NCBI RefSeq assembly: GCF_026262575.1
Contig: NZ_JAPKFL010000026.1
Span: 17,905-81,904, forward strand
DNA: 64,000 bases
DNA from: Streptomyces marinisediminis
Lineage (GTDB): Bacteria; Actinomycetota; Actinomycetes; Streptomycetales; Streptomycetaceae
Reading direction: 5' to 3'
Position 1 is the first letter of the stretch. Each line of letters opens with the position of its first letter. The notes beneath the pieces were generated by a model. It was not told where the DNA came from. It did no database searches and was given only the letters and a program-made list of their open reading frames with translations. The position numbers were made by a program, and so were the translations under genes. This document shows positions 53,542 to 59,584 of the stretch, in pieces.

Positions 53542-53763
53542 TCAGCGACGGGCCGACACGAACCCGGCCCGCGCACCCCGCGAGACCACGAGACTCCGAC
53601 CAGCCACGCCCTTGACAGCCCACACGTGGCCGACGCCGATAACGGCAGGCGCGACTCCCACGCAGTCGGCGTCATGCTCGTCGCCGCTGTGGCTGCGCTT
53701 GCACCACACCAGCTCCGTGAGGCCGATCAGCTCCGTGCGACGTAGGCCACGAACTCGCCCCAT
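53542..53763 (-). CDS. DUF397 protein, second copy, diverged
   Basis: 73 residues from ATG 53763, or slightly shorter from GTG 53754. The DUF397 pattern is recognisable though worn: ELVWCKRSHSG (for W-x-KSS-S), DADCVGVA (for CVEVA) and SLVVSRGARAGFVSA (for the L-x-F-x-x-W-x-x-F-v end). Its start overlaps the first DUF397 gene by 37 bases, so translation is coupled. DUF397 proteins are small partners of XRE regulators in actinobacteria. The DSK core seen in the first copy is lost here, so it may be decaying. Confidence 0.6.
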   Translation of the reverse strand: MGRVRGLRRTELIGLTELVWCKRSHSGDEHDADCVGVAPAVIGVGHVWAVKGVAGRSLVVSRGARAGFVSARR

Positions 53764-53930
53764 GCTCCGGAGGACAGCTTGAGCTGCGGACCGTCCGCAG
53801 CCTTCGAGTCGCGGACGTGGACCGCACAGGTAGCGGCGGCGACCTCGACACAGCTTGAGTCGGGTTCGCTGTTGCTGTAGCTGCTCTTGAACCACGCCAG
53901 TTCAGCAGCGGGTGCGGACTTGTCGCTCAT
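53727..53930 (-). CDS. DUF397 domain protein
   Basis: 67 residues (MSDKSAPAAELAWFKSSYSN). Full DUF397 pattern: WFKSSYS, CVEVAAATCAVHVRDSK and LKLSSGAWGEFVAYV. Its ATG overlaps the stop of the XRE gene by four bases. In Streptomyces such small proteins pair with an XRE/DUF5753 regulator (Scr1/Scr2-like pairs) and modulate it; the biochemical role is not settled. Confidence 0.9.
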   Translation of the reverse strand: MSDKSAPAAELAWFKSSYSNSEPDSSCVEVAAATCAVHVRDSKAADGPQLKLSSGAWGEFVAYVARS

Positions 53931-54763
53931 GTTTCTCCCAGCAGCTTCTCGATGAACTCCAGCGACTCGCGGGGTGTGAGCGCCTGGGCTCGGATAATCC
54001 CATACTGAATCTCCAGGCGTTGCACCTCCCGCGCGTCTGGGATGGACCGCGCGTAGCCATGGACCTCAACGTGGCCAAGCGTACGGCCGTTGCGAAGCTT
54101 GAGCAGCTGCAGCGGGCCGCCCATCCCCGCATGGTCTGTACGGTTGGTCGGCATCACCTGAAGCTCGACGTTGCGCAACTCTCCGATTTCAAGCAACCGC
54201 TTCAGCTGCTCACGGTGTGCCTCGCGTTCCCCAAGCGGGCGCCGAAGCGTCACTTCCTCCTGTACGAAGCCAAAGACCGGCGCCCCTGGTTGCCCGAGGA
54301 TCGACTGCCGCGCGATTCGTCCCGCAACGCCCCGCTCAACCACCTCATCACCGAGGAACGGTCGACGCATACGGAAGAGCGCCCGCGCATGCGTCTCCGT
54401 CTGCAACAAGCCATGAAGGTTATGGTTCTCGTAAGCGTTGATCTCCACGGCCTCGCCCTCCACGCGCGCCAGGCTTCGTACCTTGCGCGGGTAGCGGGCC
54501 TCCGCGACCTCCTTGACCATCGCCTTGATCTTGCCGCCGGCGCCCAGCACCTCGTCCGCGCGTTCCAGCAGGTTCGGCTTCGGCAGGCGTCTGCCGCGCT
54601 CGACCGCCGAGATCATCTCCTCGCTGTAGCCGAGCGCGGTGCCCAGCTCGGCCTGGGTCATCCCGGCGTCCTCGCGCCACAGCTTGACCTGGCGGCCGAC
54701 CGCGCGCATCAGCGCGCCGGAGTCGTCCTCCAGGCCGTCGTCCAACAGGCCGTCATCGTCCAT
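53927..54763 (-). CDS. XRE-family regulator with DUF5753 (Scr1-like)
   Basis: 278 residues from ATG 54763 (MDDDGLLDDGLEDDSGALMR); the acidic first 17 residues precede the HTH (about 20-75: VGRQVKLWREDAGMTQAELG, YSEEMISAVERGRRLPKPNL). DUF5753 follows (about 100-270), with ENHNLHGLLQTETHARALF and FVQEEVTLRRPLGEREAHRE. The standard actinobacterial partner of DUF397. It overlaps the DUF397 gene (ATGA) and is divergent from a HATPase gene. Confidence 0.93.
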   Translation of the reverse strand: MDDDGLLDDGLEDDSGALMRAVGRQVKLWREDAGMTQAELGTALGYSEEMISAVERGRRLPKPNLLERADEVLGAGGKIKAMVKEVAEARYPRKVRSLARVEGEAVEINAYENHNLHGLLQTETHARALFRMRRPFLGDEVVERGVAGRIARQSILGQPGAPVFGFVQEEVTLRRPLGEREAHREQLKRLLEIGELRNVELQVMPTNRTDHAGMGGPLQLLKLRNGRTLGHVEVHGYARSIPDAREVQRLEIQYGIIRAQALTPRESLEFIEKLLGET

Positions 54764-54919
54764 AACCGCCCACCTCCGTCGTGCCGTACGCAACGCCGCC
54801 GGACGGCGCCCGGTCACCCCGGACAGCCCGGACAAGACCCCGGCAACGCCCGGACCGTTCACCCTCCGTGCGGGCCGCGTCACTGTTCACGGTACGTCCG
54901 GGCACGGACAGTGAGACAG

Positions 54920-55351
54920 GTGAACGCGAAAATCACCACCACGACCGAGAGCCGAGCACCGGTGCGGCAGTTCACCGTGCTGCTTTCCGCCACCCGGCGC
55001 GGGGCGCGGCTCGCACGGCTGCTGACCGTCGCGCACCTGGGCTCCTGGGGGCTGCCGAGCGAGCGCGCCGCGCACGTCGTCGCGGAGCTGGCGGCCAACG
55101 CCGTCCTCCACGGCCGCGTGCCGGGCCGGGACTTCCGGCTGGACCTGGCCGTCACCGGCGCCACCCTGCGCATCGAGGTCACCGACACCCGGGGCGACCG
55201 GCTCCCGGCCACCGACGCGGAACCGCCCACCGACGTCGCGGAGTCCGGCCGCGGCCTGCTGCTCGTCGCCGCGCTCTCCGACCGCTGGGGCGTGCGCACC
55301 GGCCCCGTGCCGCGCAAGACGGTCTGGGCCGAACTCACCCTGCCCCACTGA
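54920..55351 (+). CDS. ATP-binding protein of the HATPase_c/RsbW-like anti-sigma group
   Basis: 143 residues from GTG 54920 (first residues NAKITTTTESRAPVRQFTVL match the usual start of the group); GTG 54911 is an alternative. GHKL ATP-binding features: N box VVAELAANAVLHG (about 55-67), IEVTDTRGDRLP (G1) and ESGRGLLLVAAL (G2). No HisKA domain. In actinobacteria this type is encoded divergently from XRE/DUF397 pairs hundreds of times per genome group and may act on a partner switch. Targets unknown. Confidence 0.9.
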   Translation: MNAKITTTTESRAPVRQFTVLLSATRRGARLARLLTVAHLGSWGLPSERAAHVVAELAANAVLHGRVPGRDFRLDLAVTGATLRIEVTDTRGDRLPATDAEPPTDVAESGRGLLLVAALSDRWGVRTGPVPRKTVWAELTLPH

Positions 55352-55571
55352 CCACCGCCACACCCGCCGTCGCCACCCACGCGCCGACCCGCCCTGCCCC
55401 AGCCTCCCGCCCGACTGCCCGCCGACAGCGTGCAAAGCCGACGTCCGACGGCCTCCCTCCACCACCCCGAGTACGTCGCGTCCGCATGGCCAAAAGCACT
55501 CCTTTCGAACCCGCTGGCGAGCGAACTCGCTTACAGTGCGCCCAAGTTGATGCGACGGCTTGGGGTGGGGC

Positions 55572-56012
55572 ATGTCATTCGACGAGGAGTGGGCTCAACT
55601 GACGCAGGCGGCTCACGAGCGGCTGCGTCGCACCGAGGAGGCAGCCCCCGGGCACCGCCTGAACCTCGCCGGCCACGATCCCGGCAGGGGCTACCCGACT
55701 CGACCCGATCTCTCGCTGGACGACGCGCCCATTCGCGTCAAGGCGAACGATCTGCGCACGGTCACCTCCGACGGCCGCAAGAACGCGAAACTGGCTGACG
55801 CGGCGGCGGCGGGAACCTCGCACGCGTCGTGGCTGGCCGGAGCGGCGAGCGACGACTGCGTCACCGCATGGCAGGGACGGCTCAAGGAACTGAGCGATCT
55901 GGTCGAGGACGGCGCCGACTCGCTGAACAAGGCCATGGACATGCACATCAGCGGAGACGAGTCCGTGGCGGCGGAACTCGTCGCGGCGGCACGCTGGCTG
56001 GACCGCGCCTGA
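55572..56012 (+). CDS. Small alpha-helical protein, likely WXG100/ESX-type partner
   Basis: 146 residues from ATG 55572 (MSFDEEWAQLTQAAHERLRR), with a GGGGTGGGG ribosome binding site. The N-terminal half (about 10-60) carries a helix and a polar linker; the second half (about 78-146) is a helical hairpin with a WxG-like turn replaced by SWLAGAASDDCVTAWQGRLKEL. No signal peptide. Its stop overlaps the next start (TGATG). Pairs of such proteins in front of WXG-toxin-like genes are typical of type VII secretion cargo; I do not recognise a named family. Confidence 0.75.
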   Translation: MSFDEEWAQLTQAAHERLRRTEEAAPGHRLNLAGHDPGRGYPTRPDLSLDDAPIRVKANDLRTVTSDGRKNAKLADAAAAGTSHASWLAGAASDDCVTAWQGRLKELSDLVEDGADSLNKAMDMHISGDESVAAELVAAARWLDRA

Positions 56013-57403
56013 TGGTCGTCAACGTCTCAGATCTCCAGGCGGCCGACCCAGCGGCATGGCGGAACGCCGCGGACGACGCTGTCGCCGCAGCGAAGCAATG
56101 TGACCTCATCGGCGCCTACGCCCGCGACGAGGTCGCGTCCACGTTGGAACAATGCTGGGTGGGCGACACCGGGACAGCGGCCCGCACCCGCTTCGTGAAA
56201 CACGCCGACGACTTCGAAGCCGCCAAGCGGGTGCTCAACAAGCTCGCCGAAACCTACGACGGGTTGGCCGACGACATCACCACCGCCCAACGCAACCTGA
56301 ACAGCGCCCTCGACTACGCGAGGAAACACGGCCTGTCATGGGACGACAGCGGCCGCCTGCAATCCGAGGTACCCGTTCTCTCGCCCCCGGGGCCGGACGA
56401 GAGCGACGAACCGTTACGGCACGCGCAACCGCTGATAGACGAGGCGCTCGCCAAGGCCAACGAGGCCGACTCGGCAGCGGCTGTGATGCTGCGCACGATC
56501 GAAAACCTCACGCACGTATCCGATCCCGACACGGTCGCCGAAGCGCTGAACACGACCAGCCCGATATCGATCGCCATGCGCCTGAGCGGCGGACTGGACG
56601 GCCTGCACTCGATCAACGTCCCGCCTCACGTACTGGCTTCCGTCGACCGGGCTGCGACCGAAACAGGCATCAGCAGACGCCTCCTCCTGGCCATTCTCTG
56701 GCAGGAGCAGCAGTGGTACCAGAACTTCAACCCCAGCCTCAAAGGCCCTGTCGCCTCGTTCGGACGCTTCTTCAACTGGACGCTGGCCGAAACCCTCAAG
56801 CCGGACAAGTCGCTCGGCATCACACACATCAAGCTGGATACCGCAAGAGAGGTGTTGGAAACCTACAAGGAAGTATTCGTTCTACCGAATGGCAACTACG
56901 TAAAAGAATTTGATGACGCGGAGCTCGCAAAGTACATCGAGGTGAATCCTGGCGAAGCCGTGAGGATGAGCGCCTACCATCTTCTCGACATTCGCAAGGA
57001 CAGCAGCTACGGCGCAGAGGGCGACAAGGAACTTCTCATACTGTACGCCGCAGATACACCTGCAGTGCGTGAGTCGAACGAAATGTACGGCGAGGATTCC
57101 GACGAGCGCGGCGGGGCCATCAAACCTCGGGGAAAGGCCTACGACGACATACTGCCGCATATTGACGACGCGATACTGTGGAACAACTTGAGTGAACGTG
57201 AGCGACAGAATGCGCTACAGCAGTTGGAAGATCAACTGGAGTCCGGTGAGCGCGCCGCGATCGACCCGATCTTCGGTCCGGACGCGATCGCGGAAAAGGC
57301 GCCAACAGAGCCCGCGCCGATACCGCCTGCGGAGAGCCGGAGACCAGATGCCGTTCCGTCACCGAGCCCCGGCCCAGCCCCGCACCCACTCGAAACGGGT
57401 TGA
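56012..57403 (+). CDS. WXG100-like protein with lysozyme/transglycosylase-like C-terminal domain
   Basis: 463 residues from ATG 56012. Residues 1-115 are a WXG100-type helical hairpin: STLEQCWVGDTGTAARTRFV holds the W-x-G turn, then LNKLAETYDGLADDITTAQR. The middle (about 115-215) is helical. About 215-400 resembles a lysozyme-like SLT fold: TGISRRLLLAILWQEQQWYQ supplies a candidate catalytic Glu, SLGITHIKLDTAREVL is in the position of the G-x-x-Q motif, and AYHLLDIRKD and LLILYAAD fit later helices. The C-terminus (about 425-463) is Pro-rich. It could be a secreted cell-wall hydrolase or a toxin. It overlaps the next gene by 56 bases. The 3' third is AT-richer than the neighbours (56850-57200), suggesting transfer. 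Confidence 0.78.
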   Translation: MVVNVSDLQAADPAAWRNAADDAVAAAKQCDLIGAYARDEVASTLEQCWVGDTGTAARTRFVKHADDFEAAKRVLNKLAETYDGLADDITTAQRNLNSALDYARKHGLSWDDSGRLQSEVPVLSPPGPDESDEPLRHAQPLIDEALAKANEADSAAAVMLRTIENLTHVSDPDTVAEALNTTSPISIAMRLSGGLDGLHSINVPPHVLASVDRAATETGISRRLLLAILWQEQQWYQNFNPSLKGPVASFGRFFNWTLAETLKPDKSLGITHIKLDTAREVLETYKEVFVLPNGNYVKEFDDAELAKYIEVNPGEAVRMSAYHLLDIRKDSSYGAEGDKELLILYAADTPAVRESNEMYGEDSDERGGAIKPRGKAYDDILPHIDDAILWNNLSERERQNALQQLEDQLESGERAAIDPIFGPDAIAEKAPTEPAPIPPAESRRPDAVPSPSPGPAPHPLETG

Positions 57404-58229
57404 CGCGCGGCGCCTGACGCTGATCGTCGGAGTGCTGCTGGCCATCAGCACACTCGCAAGCTGCATCGGCCGCGGAGGCGAGCCGCCACCAGACGTGCCG
57501 TTGCCCGCCCACGTACCGACACAGCCCGTGTACCGGACCGCGGACGCCATCGTGGAGACCCTGGACGACGCCGGGATGCCGTGTGAGGTCCTGCGGCGGC
57601 GGGGAAACCCGTACAACCAGGGCTCGGGCCTCGACTGCGCGCTGGACGGTGGCATCACGTTCGTCATAGAGATCAGCGTCTCTGATCCCGCCACGTATGA
57701 CCGGGACGCCCTCGGCACCTCGGTCGACTCACGGCGCAGGGGCACCGCAAAGCAGACGGTCGTGGTGGCCGGCAACTGGCTGGTGAACGTGCAAGGCCTG
57801 GGCCGGTCGTACGCCCCGCGCATCGCCGACGCCCTGGGCGGCGTCGTCCTGGAACCGATCGGCAAGAAGCCGGTCCCGGAATACCCACTGCCCGAGATCC
57901 CCGACCACCCCCGCTACGCCAACGTGCACGAACTCGCCGACGCACTCGACTCGGCCGCGGGCTGCACCTCCCGCGAGGAGATGCCCACCGGACCACTCAA
58001 ATGCGACACCGGCTCCGCCGCCACCCGCGACCTCAACTGCGCCACACTGTTCGTCGTCCCAGACACGAAAACCCGCGACCTGGTCCTACGCGACAGCATG
58101 AAATGGAAAGGCGTACCCAAAGTGATGGTCTCGGCAGGAAACTGGGTCATCTCCTTGTGCGACTACAGCCTCGGAACCCGAGTAGCCCAGGCACTCAACG
58201 GCACACTCGTCACCTACGACGGCAACTGA
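57348..58229 (+). CDS. Two-repeat lipoprotein of unknown function
   Basis: 293 residues from ATG 57348 with GGAGA 7 bases upstream, inside the end of the previous gene (56-base overlap, other frame). Lipoprotein signal: basic HSKRVDARRL, then LTLIVGVLLAISTLASC with lipobox LASC. The mature part contains two related repeats: about 70-175 and about 195-290, each with an acidic helix, cysteines and a final VVAGNWLVNVQ or VSAGNWVISLC followed by AxRIADALGGxV or GTRVAQALNGTLV. Exported and membrane-attached. Probably functions with the WXG-lysozyme-like protein, for instance as a docking or immunity lipoprotein; this is inference from coupling. Confidence 0.78.
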   Translation: MPFRHRAPAQPRTHSKRVDARRLTLIVGVLLAISTLASCIGRGGEPPPDVPLPAHVPTQPVYRTADAIVETLDDAGMPCEVLRRRGNPYNQGSGLDCALDGGITFVIEISVSDPATYDRDALGTSVDSRRRGTAKQTVVVAGNWLVNVQGLGRSYAPRIADALGGVVLEPIGKKPVPEYPLPEIPDHPRYANVHELADALDSAAGCTSREEMPTGPLKCDTGSAATRDLNCATLFVVPDTKTRDLVLRDSMKWKGVPKVMVSAGNWVISLCDYSLGTRVAQALNGTLVTYDGN

Positions 58230-58330
58230 CACCCACCGCGCACACCCGAACTCCCGTGACAGCCCGACGGCATCCGCGCGGTGATGGACGCGGCCCCGCT
58301 CAGCGGCCGCAGCCACAGGCCGACGCGAAG

Positions 58331-59584
58331 CTACGGGCGGGCCTCCCAGGCGGCGGTCAGGGCGTCCACCGGGTCGGCGGCAGAGGGCGCGCAAGGCCAC
58401 CACGCGCCGTCGTCACGGACGTAGGGGTACCACCTCCCGTCCGGCCCCAGGCGCAGTTGCACACCGCTGTGCTCGGCGGTGAGCCGGTTCCGCCACGTGC
58501 GCACCGGAGGCGGGGTGCCGCCCGGCGCCGCCATGTCCGCCAGCGCGTCGGCGACGGCGTGCCGAGCCACGGCCAGGGTGGTGCGTTCCGGTGTCCAGAC
58601 GTCCTCGCAGGCCGCGAGTCCCGGAAGGCCGCCGTGTCGCCAGGCACGGGTGCGCCGGGCCAGTTCCAGGGGACGCAGGCCGGTCCCGCTGACCAGGCCG
58701 TGGAAGTACTCCGGGCTGCGGTGCGTCGTCGTCAGTCGCACGGCGTCCTGGCGCACGGTCAGCCCGAGGGAGGTCACGTCCCCGGTGAGCAGCTCGCGCG
58801 CCCGGCCGGCGGTGTCGGCGATCAGCGTCGCGAGGCCGTCGGCCGTCAGTCCGCTGTCCGGTGGTGGGTCCTCCAGAGGAAGGGGCGCGCACCGATCGAC
58901 CGCGGCGGGCGGGTCGGTCGTCCCCGGTTCGGCGGTCGGGCGCGGGAGTTGTGCCCACCGCGCGTAGGCGGCAGCGGCGGGCACTCCGGCCGGTGCCTCG
59001 GGCGCGCCCGTGCCGACCGGAGCACGGCGACGCTCCAGTTCGCCGAGCACCTGCCGCCGGGTACGCCCCCGCAGGGCGAAGAGGGCGAAGGGGTCGTGGT
59101 CGATCGTCGCGGCGACGGCGTAGCACAGCGCCGCCGCGTGCTTGCACGGACGCCCCCAGTCGGGACAGGAGCACGAGGGCTCCAGCTCGTCGGGGCGGGG
59201 CAGCAGGGGGCTGTCCGCCGCCTCGGCGGCGTCGGCCAGGAACCGCGGCATCTCCCCGTCCAGCAGCGCCGCCATGTGCGCGGCCACGGCGGCGGTCGCC
59301 GCCAGCAGCCTCTCCCACTGCGCGTCGCTCAGCACCGGCAGGCGGACCGCTGTGCGGTACGGGTGGTAGTCGCTGCCCCGCACGTCGGCGCGGAGCACAC
59401 CGGCGCGGACGGTGACCTCCTCCACGGCGCCGGCCCGGGCGTAGGTCCGGCCGCGCGAGAGCCGTCCGGCGTCCAGCGTCGAGCCCTCCAGCGCCTCCAC
59501 CCAGGCTCGACCCCACCAGGTCTCGGCGAACGCCCGCCCGCGCCGCGTCGGGCGACGTCCGGCGGCGGGGCCGCGCGGGCTCAC
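58331..59584 (-). CDS. SWIM zinc-finger protein
   Basis: 417 residues from GTG 59584, which overlaps the helicase stop by four bases (GTGA). The SWIM motif CxCx(n)CxH is EPSCSCPDWGRPCKHAAALC (about 145-164). Around it are FAETWWGRAWVEALEG (about 19-34) and KHAAALCYAVAATIDHDPFALFALRGRTRRQVL. The rest is low-complexity. SWIM fingers bind DNA or protein. The gene always follows an SNF2 helicase gene in this arrangement, so the two likely form one complex. Function unknown. Confidence 0.92.
   Translation of the reverse strand: MSPRGPAAGRRPTRRGRAFAETWWGRAWVEALEGSTLDAGRLSRGRTYARAGAVEEVTVRAGVLRADVRGSDYHPYRTAVRLPVLSDAQWERLLAATAAVAAHMAALLDGEMPRFLADAAEAADSPLLPRPDELEPSCSCPDWGRPCKHAAALCYAVAATIDHDPFALFALRGRTRRQVLGELERRRAPVGTGAPEAPAGVPAAAAYARWAQLPRPTAEPGTTDPPAAVDRCAPLPLEDPPPDSGLTADGLATLIADTAGRARELLTGDVTSLGLTVRQDAVRLTTTHRSPEYFHGLVSGTGLRPLELARRTRAWRHGGLPGLAACEDVWTPERTTLAVARHAVADALADMAAPGGTPPPVRTWRNRLTAEHSGVQLRLGPDGRWYPYVRDDGAWWPCAPSAADPVDALTAAWEARP

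Noticed and set aside
53264..53782. Plus-strand open frames opposite the DUF397 genes
   Set aside because: They are antisense shadows of the DUF397 genes with biased His/Pro/Arg composition and no family pattern.
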